NCBI GenBank assembly: GCA_026129905.1
Contig: JAHCHE010000034.1
Coordinates: forward strand, 19,855-83,854
From: Bryobacteraceae bacterium
GTDB taxonomy: Bacteria; Acidobacteriota; Terriglobia; Bryobacterales; Bryobacteraceae
Length of the DNA stretch: 64,000 bases
Reading direction: 5' to 3'
Of this stretch, positions 17,774 through 27,466 are shown piece after piece. The notes under the pieces were generated by a model. The model did not search any database. It saw only the letters and a program-made list of their open reading frames with translations, and was not told the origin of the DNA. The translations under genes were made by a program, and so were the position numbers. The stretch's first letter is position 1. Every line of letters begins with the position of its first letter.

Positions 17774-18073
17774 TTTGCTCGCAATCCGACCCAATGCCGG
17801 GCCCTGGCGCATCGCCCCGCTCCGGCGAACTCTTTGTAACCCTTACAACCTGAACCGCTCATTCTATCTCTTTTTGAACCTCGGCGTGCGGTCGGGCTTG
17901 CAGTTTCGAGGACGGGAGCTGTGCTGGCGCTCCCGGGTCTGCTAGGAGTCTACGCAACGAAGGCCCGGCGGGAAAGCCTGGACCATGAGCCCCACTATCC
18001 GCCAAGAAGCTCGGGTGGGATACGTCTCCCAAATCGGCGCCCAAGAAATCTGTTCAAAATTCGTTTCCAGCGA
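17774..18073. other. non-coding stretch between the methyltransferase remnant and the TonB receptor promoter
   Basis: 300 bp with no supported gene, leading into the promoter at 18074. No family-like translation, no tRNA-like fold and no clear inverted or direct repeat were seen. Confidence 0.45.
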
Positions 18074-18102
18074 TTGACATTCTTATTGGGCCGAAATATA
18101 AT
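18074..18102 (+). promoter_or_regulatory. consensus sigma70 promoter of TonB receptor 1
   Basis: TTGACA (18074-18079), a 17-bp spacer, and TATAAT (18097-18102): both hexamers are perfect matches. The receptor ATG is at 18151, giving an expected leader of roughly 40 nt. AAAGGGAGAAG stands just before the ATG as ribosome-binding site. Confidence 0.85.
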
Positions 18103-18150
18103 CCTTCCCACGGGGTAGTTTACCTTTTAGTCAAGAAAGGGAGAAGAAGC

Positions 18151-21100
18151 ATGCGTGGTAGGGTATTGGCGCTACTGGTGTGTTTGCTTGCGGGCTTTTC
18201 CTGGGCTTTCGGACAGATCGGGACGTCGACCATCACGGGACGGGTAGTCGATCCAACCGGGGCGGTGATCCCCGGGGTCTCGGTGACGGTGGTCCAACTG
18301 GCGACGAACTTTACGTTCACGGCGACAACCAATGACGAGGGTCTGTACCGGGTACAGTCGCTCCGGCCGGGAGCGTACCGGGTCACGTTCGAATCCGCGG
18401 GGTTCAAGAAGGGCGTGCGCGAGGGGGTGGAGTTGCGAACGGGCGACACCCTGGCGGTAGACATGAGCCTGGAGGTCGGCGCGGTGACCGAATTGTTGGA
18501 GGTAACCGGGCGGACGCAACTGCTGGAGACGGAGACTTCAGCCACCGGAACGGTGGTAAGCGGCACGATTTTGTACGACATGCCGCTTTATCAGCGGTAT
18601 ATCAACTCGACGCTGAACCTGGTACCGGGGATGACGACGGGCGGCTATGCCTACGGCGGAAGCCTCGGCGCGTACCACCTGGCGGGGCAGCGGAGCGGCG
18701 CGATCGGGATTTTCGAGGATGGCGTTAACGCCAACGATCAACTAGGCGGAACGGAGACGATTAAGCCGATTCAGAACTCGGTGGCCGAGGTGAAGGTATT
18801 GACCACGGCGGTGCCGGCCGAGTTCGGCCATTCCGCCGGCGGCGTCATCAGCGTGGTGAAGAAGAGCGGGACCAACGACTTCCACGGGATGGCGTCGTGG
18901 TACGGCCGGACGCGGCGGATGCAGCACCGGTTGTTTTTCGACAAGTTCCGGACCTCGCAGCCGTCGCCGGGACGTCCCGACGGCGTTCCGACGTTCTTCA
19001 TGATGCCGGACGCCAACGTGTCGGGCCCGGTCTATTTCCCGAAGCTCTACGACGGGCGGAACAAAACGTTCTTCTTTTTCGGGTATCAGCGGCTGCACGA
19101 GAAGAAGGTGGCGCAGGTTTCGTCCACCACGCCGACGCCGGAGATGAAAGCCGGTATTTTCAACTTCCCGGGCGTGGCGAACGCGAACCCGATCTTCGAT
19201 CCGGCCTCGACGCGGCAAGTGGACGGCGCGTGGGTGCGGGATCCATTTCCGAACAACATCGTGCCCGGCGGCCGGATCGATCCGGTGGCGCGGAGAATTT
19301 TGGAGTTCGACCCGTGGGCGCCGCCCAACCAACCCGCTACGTTCAACGCGAACGGACCGGTGGGCAACCTGCTGGCCGATGAGTTCGCCAAAGTGTTCTT
19401 CGACGACTACAACACGCGGCTGGACCACCAGTTCAGCCCGAACTTCCGGATCTACGGGAGCTACACCGAGAATCGCGGCAGCGGGTTCGGGAGGCCGATC
19501 AATATTCGGATGGACCGGCCGGAGTTCGATCACCAGCAGGGAAACTGGAGTCCTTCCTACAATCGCAACATCTCGGTCGGCAAGACGTGGGTGATGAGTC
19601 CCACGATGGTCAACGACGCGCGGGTGGGATACTACCGGCGGTTCAGCAAGACCGAGGTTCCGTCATACGGGCAAAACTGGGCGGAACGGCTGGGCATCCC
19701 GAACGTCACGGGTGAACTGATGCCGGGCTTCGGGGTCAGTTCGGCGGGCCGGGACAGCCCGGATTCCATGTACGGCATCTTCGGGGCGACGCCGCAGCGG
19801 AACGTGTACGAGACGCTCTCGTTCCGCAACGACACGTCGTGGATCCGCGGAACGCACGCGGTGAAGTTCGGGTACGAAACGCTGCGGTACCGGCTGAACT
19901 CGGCGATCTTCGCGCGGCCGGTCCAGTTTTCCTTTCAGAACGTGACGGCGGGGTTGCAGCCGAACGGCGCAGTGGTTCCGCGGACGGGCAACACGTTCGC
20001 CGGCATGCTGACCGGTTACGTGAGTTCGGCGTTGTTCCAGTCGGAGCTGACGAGCTGGCTGCCGCGGTCATATATCCACAGCGTGTACATCCAGGACGAC
20101 TGGAAGGTCCTGCCGACGCTGACGCTGAATTACGGTATCCGCTACTCGAATGAAAGTCCGTTCACGACCAAGTACGGCATGATGAGCAACTTCGATCCGA
20201 CGGCGCGGGACGACGTGACGGGGAATTTGGGAGCGATCGTACATCCGACCGGAGCATTGAACGCGCGGGACAACAACAATTTCCAGCCTCGCATCGGCTT
20301 CGCCTGGCACCCGCTGCAGAAGTGGGTCTTCCGGGGAGGCTTCGGGCTGTACACGGTGGACGTGAAGTTTCCGACGCAGCGCGGCCAATTCGACGAGTAC
20401 ACGGCGGTTGTTAACCAGGAGGCGGCGCCGGGAGATCCGACGCCGATCTATCAGATCAGCCGCGGGACCAGACCGCCGGGATTCAACATCCGGCCCAACA
20501 ACACGGCGCCGTTCGTCGGGTCGAACTTCGGCGCTCGCAACGTGGCGTGGTGGGACCCGAACCTCCGGAATCCGTACGTGATGAACTGGAACGCCAGCAT
20601 TCAGCACGAATTCACCGCCGATTACCTGCTGGAATTCAGCTACCAGGGATCGGGCGGCGTCGGGCTGCTGGAGCGTTGGGAGACCAACACGTTCCCTACT
20701 AACTTCGCCGTGAACGACCTGGCGCTGCGGAATCAAGTACTGGCCGCGCCGCAGAACTACCGGCCGTTCCCGAAGATCGGCAACACGCCGATGCAGTCGA
20801 ATTTCGGCCATTCGACGTTCCATTCAGGAACGGTGAAGCTCGAGAAACGGATGTCGCGGGGCATGTACTTCATGACCTTCTACACGTTCTCGAAGGCGAT
20901 CAACAGCCAGGACACGGATACGTCCGGCACGGGCGTCTCGCCGATCCTGAACCGGGCGCTGGAGAAGGCGCGGGCGGGCTACGACCGTAACCACCGCTAT
21001 ATCGGCGTGGTCAATTACGAGCTGCCGTTCGGGCGGGGACAACGATGGATGAACGGCGGCGGCTGGAAGCACTGGCTGCTGGGGGGCTATGAGCTTTCCT

Positions 21101-21633
21101 GGATCCAGACCATCGAGAGCGGCAACCCGCTGAACTTCAGCTTCGCCAACAGCCCGTACAACTACTATCCGACGTTCGCCGGCTCACGGCGGCCGGACGT
21201 GGTGAGCACGCCGGAGATCGTCGACAACTGGCGCGACATCGGCGGCGACCGCTTCAACCAGCAGAACCGCAACCCGATCATCGACATCAACCACTTCGCG
21301 TATCCGGGCGGCTGTCCGGCATCGAACCCCAGCGCGGACGACCGGGCGCGGTGTTCGTTCCTGGTGGGGAACGCCGGCCGCAACATACTCACCGGCACGC
21401 CGCTGTATTGGAGCCAGATCTCGGCGCAGAAGAACTTCCGGTTCGGCGAGCGCGTGAACGCGCAATTGCGCTGGGATTTCCAGAACGCGCTGAAGACGTT
21501 CAACTTCGATCCGCCGACGACGGCGGTGGATTTCCAGAATCCACGGACGTTCGGGAAGCTGGGCTCGGACCCGCGGACCGCGTCGCTGGGCGGGCAGCCA
21601 TTGATGAACCTCACCTTGATGCTGCAATGGTGA
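18151..21633 (+). CDS. TonB-dependent receptor with carboxypeptidase-regulatory-like domain (1)
   Basis: A 1160-residue outer-membrane receptor of the large acidobacterial Oar/SusC-like type. It has a signal peptide (LALLVCLLAGFSWAFG). A carboxypeptidase-regulatory-like beta-sandwich at about 27-110 contains STITGRVVDPTGAVIPGVSV and GLYRVQSLRPGAYRVTFESAGF. The plug follows (QNSVAEVKVLTTAVPAEFGH, then SAGGVISVVKKSGTNDFHG). The barrel of about 850 residues ends in the aromatic terminus LMNLTLMLQW needed for BAM insertion. Such receptors are thought to import oligosaccharides or other polymers; no SusD-like partner is present. It shares extended near-identical motifs with the receptor at 22369, so the two are duplicates with a Uma2 gene between. 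Confidence 0.94.
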   Translation: MRGRVLALLVCLLAGFSWAFGQIGTSTITGRVVDPTGAVIPGVSVTVVQLATNFTFTATTNDEGLYRVQSLRPGAYRVTFESAGFKKGVREGVELRTGDTLAVDMSLEVGAVTELLEVTGRTQLLETETSATGTVVSGTILYDMPLYQRYINSTLNLVPGMTTGGYAYGGSLGAYHLAGQRSGAIGIFEDGVNANDQLGGTETIKPIQNSVAEVKVLTTAVPAEFGHSAGGVISVVKKSGTNDFHGMASWYGRTRRMQHRLFFDKFRTSQPSPGRPDGVPTFFMMPDANVSGPVYFPKLYDGRNKTFFFFGYQRLHEKKVAQVSSTTPTPEMKAGIFNFPGVANANPIFDPASTRQVDGAWVRDPFPNNIVPGGRIDPVARRILEFDPWAPPNQPATFNANGPVGNLLADEFAKVFFDDYNTRLDHQFSPNFRIYGSYTENRGSGFGRPINIRMDRPEFDHQQGNWSPSYNRNISVGKTWVMSPTMVNDARVGYYRRFSKTEVPSYGQNWAERLGIPNVTGELMPGFGVSSAGRDSPDSMYGIFGATPQRNVYETLSFRNDTSWIRGTHAVKFGYETLRYRLNSAIFARPVQFSFQNVTAGLQPNGAVVPRTGNTFAGMLTGYVSSALFQSELTSWLPRSYIHSVYIQDDWKVLPTLTLNYGIRYSNESPFTTKYGMMSNFDPTARDDVTGNLGAIVHPTGALNARDNNNFQPRIGFAWHPLQKWVFRGGFGLYTVDVKFPTQRGQFDEYTAVVNQEAAPGDPTPIYQISRGTRPPGFNIRPNNTAPFVGSNFGARNVAWWDPNLRNPYVMNWNASIQHEFTADYLLEFSYQGSGGVGLLERWETNTFPTNFAVNDLALRNQVLAAPQNYRPFPKIGNTPMQSNFGHSTFHSGTVKLEKRMSRGMYFMTFYTFSKAINSQDTDTSGTGVSPILNRALEKARAGYDRNHRYIGVVNYELPFGRGQRWMNGGGWKHWLLGGYELSWIQTIESGNPLNFSFANSPYNYYPTFAGSRRPDVVSTPEIVDNWRDIGGDRFNQQNRNPIIDINHFAYPGGCPASNPSADDRARCSFLVGNAGRNILTGTPLYWSQISAQKNFRFGERVNAQLRWDFQNALKTFNFDPPTTAVDFQNPRTFGKLGSDPRTASLGGQPLMNLTLMLQW

Positions 21634-21660
21634 GGATGACTTAGACCGCAGGCGCACGGA

Positions 21661-21690
21661 GGGGACGGCGCATCGGCCGCGCGCGTCCCC
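21661..21690 (+). terminator. hairpin after TonB receptor 1
   Basis: GGGGACG at 21661 pairs with CGTCCCC ending at 21690, with further imperfect GC pairing inside, followed by TTCC rather than a T-run. It lies 27 bp after the receptor stop and could terminate or protect the transcript end. Confidence 0.4.
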
Positions 21691-21705
21691 TTCCAACCGC
21701 TTAAA

Positions 21706-22233
21706 ATGCTGAGTATGGGCATCGCGACCGCTGTCTCGGAGCAGGAGTATCTTCATTCCAGCTATGACCCGGATTGCGAACTCGTCGATGGAAATCTCCT
21801 GGACCGGAACGTGGGTGAACGGGAACACAGCATCATCCAAGGTGAGCTGATCATATACTTCGGAACTCGCCGGAAGGAATGGGGCGTGCAAGACTTCCCG
21901 GCGCAGCGGATCCGGCTGGGGCCCGGCCACTATCGGGTTCCGGACGTTTGCGTCTACCGGGAACCGGCGCCGAGGGAGCAGGTTTTTACCACGCCGCCGT
22001 TTCTGGCAATCGAGATTCTGTCGAGCGAGGACAGGATGAGCCGCGTCCGGCGGAAGATCGACGACTACCTGCATTTCGGCGTGGCGTACGTGTGGGTGAT
22101 CGACCCGGACACCCGCAAGGCGGATGTCTACACGGCGGCGTCCATTTACGAGGCGAAGGACCAGCGGCTGCGGACGGAGAATCCCGAAATGGAGATTCCG
22201 CTGGCCGAACTGTTCCGCGCGCTTGACGAGTAG
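21706..22233 (+). CDS. Uma2-family (PD-(D/E)XK-like) protein
   Basis: A 175-residue protein of the Uma2/DUF820 family, which has a restriction-endonuclease-like fold. Seen are CELVDGNLLDRNVGEREHS near the start, then VPDVCVYREPAPRE, which carries the first acidic residue. PPFLAIEILSSEDRMSRVRRKIDDY follows, with E-x-L as in the E-x-K half of the motif, and the YVWVIDPDTRKADVY strand pair. Family members are common in cyanobacteria and acidobacteria and their biological role is unknown; nuclease activity is predicted only from the fold. A second in-frame ATG at 21715 is also a possible start. It has no operon partner here. Confidence 0.85.
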   Translation: MLSMGIATAVSEQEYLHSSYDPDCELVDGNLLDRNVGEREHSIIQGELIIYFGTRRKEWGVQDFPAQRIRLGPGHYRVPDVCVYREPAPREQVFTTPPFLAIEILSSEDRMSRVRRKIDDYLHFGVAYVWVIDPDTRKADVYTAASIYEAKDQRLRTENPEMEIPLAELFRALDE

Positions 22234-22299
22234 CGTCCGCCGCCGAACCTTCCAGGGCCCGCTGATTTTAATCGACAGAAATTTCAGGGAAAACAGCCC

Positions 22300-22328
22300 T
22301 TGACAACTTTGCCCGCTCGTACTATAGA
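22300..22328 (+). promoter_or_regulatory. near-consensus sigma70 promoter of TonB receptor 2
   Basis: TTGACA (22300-22305), a 17-bp spacer, and TATAGA (22323-22328). The -10 region runs on as TATAGATAAT. The same perfect -35 and the same spacing as at receptor 1 support shared regulation. The receptor ATG is at 22369 behind an AGGGAGGT ribosome-binding site. Confidence 0.75.
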
Positions 22329-22368
22329 TAATCAGATCTGTATAGATTGTATTGTCAGGGAGGTTGTC

Positions 22369-25300
22369 ATGCGGCGGGCCATATCATTAACGCTGCTTCT
22401 AATGTTTGTGTTTCTGACGCCGGCGCTGGCGCAGTTCGGCGCCGCTACCATCACCGGGCGGGTGACGGATTCGAGCGGCGCTGTCGTGCCGGGAGTGACG
22501 ATCACGATCGTCAACAGTCAAACCAATTTCACATCGACCGCGCAGACGAACGAGGAGGGGATTTACCGCGCGCCCTCGCTGCGACCGGGGAACTACCGGG
22601 TATCGTTCGAGACGCAGGGATTCAAGCGGGTGGTCCGCGAGACCGATGTGCGCACGGGCGAAACGCTCGCCGTGGATGCCGTGCTCGAAGTGGGGCAGGT
22701 GGCAGAGTCGATCGAGGTGTTGGGCCGCCCGCAGTTGCTGGAGACCGAGACGTCGGCGACGGGGAGCGTTGTCACCGGCAAGCTGATCTACGATCTGCCC
22801 ATCTATCAGCGATGGGTGGCGTCGACGTTTCAGCTTGTGCCGAGCATCAGCCAGGGCGGCTTCGCGTGGGGCGGCAGTCTCGGCGGGTTTCACGTGGCCG
22901 GGCAACGGGCGAGTTCGATCGGCTTTTTCGAGGACGGCGTGGTCGGGCAGGACCAGGTGGGCGGGATGGACAATATCAATCCCGTCCTGAATGCCGTACA
23001 GGAGATCAAGGTTCTGACAACCGCGCTGCCGGCGGAGTACGGGCATTCGGCCGGCGGCGTTATCAGTTCGGTGAAGAAGACGGGGACGAACACGTTTCAT
23101 GGCCTTGCCTCCGCGTTCGGCCGTTCGCGCAGCATGACGCACCGGCGGTACTTCGACAAGTGCCGTACGTCGCAATCGGATCAGGGCTGTATCGCGCAGG
23201 GCTCGTTTTTTCTGCAGCCGGACTTCAATCTCAGCGGTCCTGTTTACATCCCTAAGTTGTACGATGGCCGCAACAAGACCTTCTGGTTTGTGGGCTACCA
23301 GCACCTGATCGAGAAGAAGACGAACCAGTGGCCCGGTACGGTGCCCACGCCGGAGATGTTCAACGGCGATTTCACGTTCGGCGGCAAGGGGAACCCGCTG
23401 TACGATCCGACGACGACAAGACAGATGGCCGACGGGACCTGGGTGCGCGACATTTTCCCGAACAGCACGATTCCCCGGAGCCGCATCAACCCGGTGGCGC
23501 AGAAGGTCCTGAGCATCAATCCGTGGAAACCGGCCAACCAGGCGGCGGGGTTCACGTCCGACGGTCCCGTGGACAACCTGATTTACGATGAGCTTTCGCG
23601 GACGTTTTTCAAGGATTGGAGCGCCCGGGCAGACCACCAGTTCAGCCCGTATTTCAAGATTTACGGCAGCTACACGCGGAACTGGAGAAGCGGTTACGGA
23701 AGGCCAACGAACATCACGATCGCCGATTTCGACGCCAACAACGGCAATCTGACGCCGGCCGTGTTCCAGAATTCCTCCTTGGGCAAGACCTGGATCGTCA
23801 GTCCGACGATGGTCAACGACGCGCGGGTCGGCTACTACCGCTACCGCCGCGACAGGGCAGTTCCCTCCTACGGCAAGGACTGGCCGTCGCAGTTGGGGAT
23901 TCCGAACCTCAACGGGACGCTACTGCCTTCGTTCGGCCCGACCGCGTCATCATCGGACCCGCAAACGAGCGGGAACCAGTTTGCGCCGGGATCCATATAC
24001 GGGATCACCGTCAGCGGCCCGAGCATCCGAATCGGAGAAACCGCCTCATTCCGCGACGACTTTTCCGTCATGAAGGGCACGCACGCCTTCAAGATGGGGT
24101 ATGAGCTGTTGCGGTTCCGCCTGAACTACTCGCAGACCAACCACCCGAGCGGCGACTTCCGGTTCGACCAAATGACGGCGGGTCTGCAACCGAACGGCGT
24201 GTCCGTGCCGCGAACGGGCAACACGTTCGCCGGTTTCCTGCTGGGAGCCGTGCGGAGCGTCGAGTTCGATTCCGAACTGGCTTCTTGGCTGCCGAGGTCC
24301 TCGATTCACAGCTTCTACTTCCAGGACGACTGGAAAGCGACCCCGACGTTGACGCTAAATCTTGGCATTCGGTACTCGAACGAAAGCCCGTTCAACACCA
24401 AGTACGGACTGCAAACGAATTTCGATCCGACAGCCATCGATGACGCGTCCGGCAAGGTGGGGGCGTACGTGCATCCGGGGTCGGGGCTGAACGCCCGCGA
24501 CAATAACAACTTCCAACCGCGGGTCGGAGTAGCGTGGCACCCGCTTCAAAAATGGGTGTTCCGCGGGGGATTCGCCGTCAACACGGTGGATGTGCGATTC
24601 CCGGCCGAACGCGGGCAGTTCGAGGAGTATTTCGCGCTGGCCAACCTGCAGCGTCCTCCGGGCGATCCGCGGCCGCTGTTTCAGATCGAGCAAGGACCTC
24701 CCGCGTTCGCCTTCGACCTGCGCCAGGACGGCACGGCGCGGTACGTGGGAGCGAACCCGAGCGCGAGGAGCGCCCAGTGGTGGGATCCGAAGCTGCGGAA
24801 TCCCTACGTCCTGAACTGGAATTTCAGCGTGCAGTACGAATTCAGCAACAACATGCTGCTGGAGACTTCCTACCAGGGTTCGTCGGGCGTGGGGCTGATC
24901 GAGCGGTGGGAGTACAACACGTTCCCCGTCGACTTCGGCGCCAACGATCCGGCGCTGCGCGCGGCGGCGTTCGCCAAGCCGCAGGATTACCGGCCGCACA
25001 CCAATTTCGGCAACGTCCAGTTCCGCTCAAACATGGGCCACTCCACCTATCACGGCGGCACGGTGAAACTGGAGAAACGCTACTCGCAAGGTCTGACCTT
25101 CATGACCTTCTACACGTTCCAGAAGTCGATCAACAGTCAGGACGACGACAATTCCGGCAGCGGCGTGGCGCCGATTCAGAACCGGAGCCTGGAGAAGGCG
25201 CGGGCCGGCTACGACCGCAACCATCGCTGGAACAGCACGTTCACGTACGAGCTTCCGATCGGCCAGGGCCGGCGGTGGATGAACCGGCGCGGGGCGCTTG

Positions 25301-25818
25301 ACTACGTCTTCGGCGGCTGGCAGGTGGCGTGGGTACAAACGGTGGAGAGCGGCAACCCGCTGAACTTCAGCTTCACCAACAGTCCGTACAACTACTATCC
25401 GACGTGGGTGGGCTCGCGCCGTCCGGACGTCGTCAGCACGCCCAGCCTGCGGGACAACTGGGGCGACCTCGGCGGCGACCGGTTCAACTCCGCTCGGATC
25501 AATCCGATCATGGACATTAACGCGTTCGCGTATCCGTCGGCGTTCACGCCCGGCAACGCGGGGCGGAACATCATGACCGGGACGCGGTTGCTGTGGACCA
25601 CCGTCTCGGCGCAGAAGAACATCAAGGTGTACGAGCGGCTCACGTTCCAGGTCCGCTGGGACATGAATAATCCATTTAAGACGTTCAATTTCGACAACCC
25701 CACCACGACCGTGGACCTGAAGAACCCGCAAACGTTCGGCAAGGTCAGCGGCGATCCCCGCACCGCCTCGTGGGGCGGAATGCCCCTGATGAATCTGACG
25801 CTGGCGTTGATGTGGTAG
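22369..25818 (+). CDS. TonB-dependent receptor with carboxypeptidase-regulatory-like domain (2)
   Basis: A 1149-residue paralogue of the receptor at 18151, same strand and same architecture. It has a signal peptide (LTLLLMFVFLTPALA) and a regulatory-like beta-sandwich with ATITGRVTDSSGAVVPGVTI and GIYRAPSLRPGNYRVSFETQ. The plug has VQEIKVLTTALPAEYGHSAG, and the barrel ends in MNLTLALMW. The ATG at 22369 is chosen over an upstream in-frame frame because a signal peptide starts there and the Shine-Dalgarno AGGGAGGT sits just before it. The middle barrel strands and surface loops differ more from receptor 1 than the plug does, which suggests related but not identical substrates. It probably starts a block with the DUF4832, C69 and racemase-like genes, although a hairpin separates them. 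Confidence 0.94.
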   Translation: MRRAISLTLLLMFVFLTPALAQFGAATITGRVTDSSGAVVPGVTITIVNSQTNFTSTAQTNEEGIYRAPSLRPGNYRVSFETQGFKRVVRETDVRTGETLAVDAVLEVGQVAESIEVLGRPQLLETETSATGSVVTGKLIYDLPIYQRWVASTFQLVPSISQGGFAWGGSLGGFHVAGQRASSIGFFEDGVVGQDQVGGMDNINPVLNAVQEIKVLTTALPAEYGHSAGGVISSVKKTGTNTFHGLASAFGRSRSMTHRRYFDKCRTSQSDQGCIAQGSFFLQPDFNLSGPVYIPKLYDGRNKTFWFVGYQHLIEKKTNQWPGTVPTPEMFNGDFTFGGKGNPLYDPTTTRQMADGTWVRDIFPNSTIPRSRINPVAQKVLSINPWKPANQAAGFTSDGPVDNLIYDELSRTFFKDWSARADHQFSPYFKIYGSYTRNWRSGYGRPTNITIADFDANNGNLTPAVFQNSSLGKTWIVSPTMVNDARVGYYRYRRDRAVPSYGKDWPSQLGIPNLNGTLLPSFGPTASSSDPQTSGNQFAPGSIYGITVSGPSIRIGETASFRDDFSVMKGTHAFKMGYELLRFRLNYSQTNHPSGDFRFDQMTAGLQPNGVSVPRTGNTFAGFLLGAVRSVEFDSELASWLPRSSIHSFYFQDDWKATPTLTLNLGIRYSNESPFNTKYGLQTNFDPTAIDDASGKVGAYVHPGSGLNARDNNNFQPRVGVAWHPLQKWVFRGGFAVNTVDVRFPAERGQFEEYFALANLQRPPGDPRPLFQIEQGPPAFAFDLRQDGTARYVGANPSARSAQWWDPKLRNPYVLNWNFSVQYEFSNNMLLETSYQGSSGVGLIERWEYNTFPVDFGANDPALRAAAFAKPQDYRPHTNFGNVQFRSNMGHSTYHGGTVKLEKRYSQGLTFMTFYTFQKSINSQDDDNSGSGVAPIQNRSLEKARAGYDRNHRWNSTFTYELPIGQGRRWMNRRGALDYVFGGWQVAWVQTVESGNPLNFSFTNSPYNYYPTWVGSRRPDVVSTPSLRDNWGDLGGDRFNSARINPIMDINAFAYPSAFTPGNAGRNIMTGTRLLWTTVSAQKNIKVYERLTFQVRWDMNNPFKTFNFDNPTTTVDLKNPQTFGKVSGDPRTASWGGMPLMNLTLALMW

Positions 25819-25834
25819 ACGGCTGACCTGGCCA

Positions 25835-25863
25835 GGGACCCGCGGCTCCAGACCGCGGGTCCC
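25835..25863 (+). terminator. strong hairpin after TonB receptor 2
   Basis: A perfect 11-bp stem, GGGACCCGCGG (25835-25845) with CCGCGGGTCCC (25853-25863) around a 7-nt loop, begins 17 bp after the receptor stop. No T-run follows, so it may be a transcript-stabilising or attenuating hairpin rather than a simple terminator. Confidence 0.5.
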
Positions 25864-25946
25864 CATCCTCACGCAGCGTAAAGAGAAACAGGTCTAATCC
25901 GGTGGTATGCTGGAGCGGGCCGCTGGCTCCAACGGGAATCCAACCA

Positions 25947-27413
25947 ATGAAGATGAGACAGGCGCTTACCTTATCGATGGCCGCGGCGCTCGGCGTCGCT
26001 GTCGCGCTGCCGCAGAACCGGACGGTGGTGACGCCGGCCGACACCGGCGGGGGGCTGACCAACCCCGGCATGGGATGGGTATTCCACCACTACGACAATT
26101 CCATCCGCAATTACGGCGTGGACCTCGAGCCGTGGGATACGGTGGACGAGTTTCCCGGCGTCGGCGCCATTTACCTGAGGCTCGCATGGTCGCACCTGGA
26201 GCCGGAAGAAGGCAAGTTCGTCTGGTCCGTGATCGACACGCCGGCGCAACGCTGGATTGCGAAAGGCAAGCAGGTGGCCTTCCGGTTCACCACCGCCGAA
26301 TCCGGACGGGACCAGGCCTACGCTACGCCGGAATGGGTCCGGCGGGCAGGCGCGAAAGGACGCATGGTGGACCCCAGCAAGGGCATTGCCGAGAACGGCT
26401 ACATCTGGGAGCCCGATTTCGACGATCCGGTCTACCTGGCGAAGCTCGACCGCTTTCTGGAAGCGGCCGCGCGGCGGTACGACGGCTGCACGGAGGTGGC
26501 GTTTGTCGATGTCGGAACGTTCGGCGTCTGGGGCGAAGGTCACACATACAGCGGCTCGCTGCTGCCGTACACGGCCGCCACCATTCGCACGCACATCGAT
26601 CTTCACCGGAAGCACTTCAAGCGGAGTCTGCTGGCAGCCAACGACGACTTCTCGCTTCAGGGACGGGGACTGGAGACGATGGACTACGCGCGCCAGCTTG
26701 GGCTCGCGCTCCGCGACGACAGCATCATCGTTCAGCCGGGCGACAAGGCCTGGCATCACGCGTACCTGGCGGACTGGTTCTGGCCCAACGCACCGGTAAT
26801 TCTGGAGTCGGCGCACTACGGGTATATGAAGGAACGCGGCTACTGGGGCGACGGAAGTCTCTACCTGAAGGCGGTCGAGGCGCACCACGCCAGCCTGCTG
26901 TCGGTCCACGGTTATCCCAAGGTGTTTCTGGCGGACAACCGCGCGCTGATCGACAGGATCAACCGCCGGCTGGGCTACCGCCTGCAATTGCTGGAGGCGT
27001 CGTGGCCGGCGGAGGTGAAGGCGGGCGGTTCGATGGCGGTTGGATACCGGTGGCGGAACGCGGGAGTGGCTCCATGCTATCCCGGAGGCCACCCGGCGAT
27101 TACGCTGAAGGACTCCAAGGGCGGCATCGCCGGCGTGTTCGTGGATGAGGATTTCGACGTGCGTGTCCTGCCAGTGGGCCCACCGGAGCAGGCGCATCCG
27201 GTGGGACGCGAGGTGAAGGGCTACTCGCTTGCGAGTCAAGCCTCGCGACCGCTGATCGAGTTCCGGCTGCCGCCCGATCACATTCTGAAGCCCGGGACTT
27301 ACGACGTCTATGTTTCCGTCGGCGCCCGCAATGGCGCGCCGAAATTGGCTCTACCGCTTGCCGGCGAGGACGGCCACCGGCGTTACCTGCTGGGGAAGAT
27401 CGCAGTCCGTTAG
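25947..27413 (+). CDS. secreted DUF4832-domain glycoside-hydrolase-like protein
   Basis: A 488-residue exported protein with a signal peptide (LTLSMAAALGVAVALP). An N-terminal TIM-barrel-like region has GGLTNPGMGWVFHHYDNS, AIYLRLAWSHLEPEEGKF, EVAFVDVGTFGVWGEGHTYS and ILESAHYGYMKERGYWGDGS, as in beta-galactosidase-like and DUF4832 enzymes. A C-terminal beta-sandwich follows from about residue 350 (MAVGYRWRNAGVAPCYPGGH). An active site cannot be named with confidence, though E in FGVWGEGH and E in ILESAHYG lie where retaining glycosidases carry their acid pair. The ATG at 25947 precedes a good signal peptide; the frame is open upstream to a GTG. Confidence 0.82.
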   Translation: MKMRQALTLSMAAALGVAVALPQNRTVVTPADTGGGLTNPGMGWVFHHYDNSIRNYGVDLEPWDTVDEFPGVGAIYLRLAWSHLEPEEGKFVWSVIDTPAQRWIAKGKQVAFRFTTAESGRDQAYATPEWVRRAGAKGRMVDPSKGIAENGYIWEPDFDDPVYLAKLDRFLEAAARRYDGCTEVAFVDVGTFGVWGEGHTYSGSLLPYTAATIRTHIDLHRKHFKRSLLAANDDFSLQGRGLETMDYARQLGLALRDDSIIVQPGDKAWHHAYLADWFWPNAPVILESAHYGYMKERGYWGDGSLYLKAVEAHHASLLSVHGYPKVFLADNRALIDRINRRLGYRLQLLEASWPAEVKAGGSMAVGYRWRNAGVAPCYPGGHPAITLKDSKGGIAGVFVDEDFDVRVLPVGPPEQAHPVGREVKGYSLASQASRPLIEFRLPPDHILKPGTYDVYVSVGARNGAPKLALPLAGEDGHRRYLLGKIAVR

Positions 27414-27466
27414 ACTCCGCGGCCGACCTGCACTCAACCGGCCTACAATCGACTGTGAAGGTGTAC

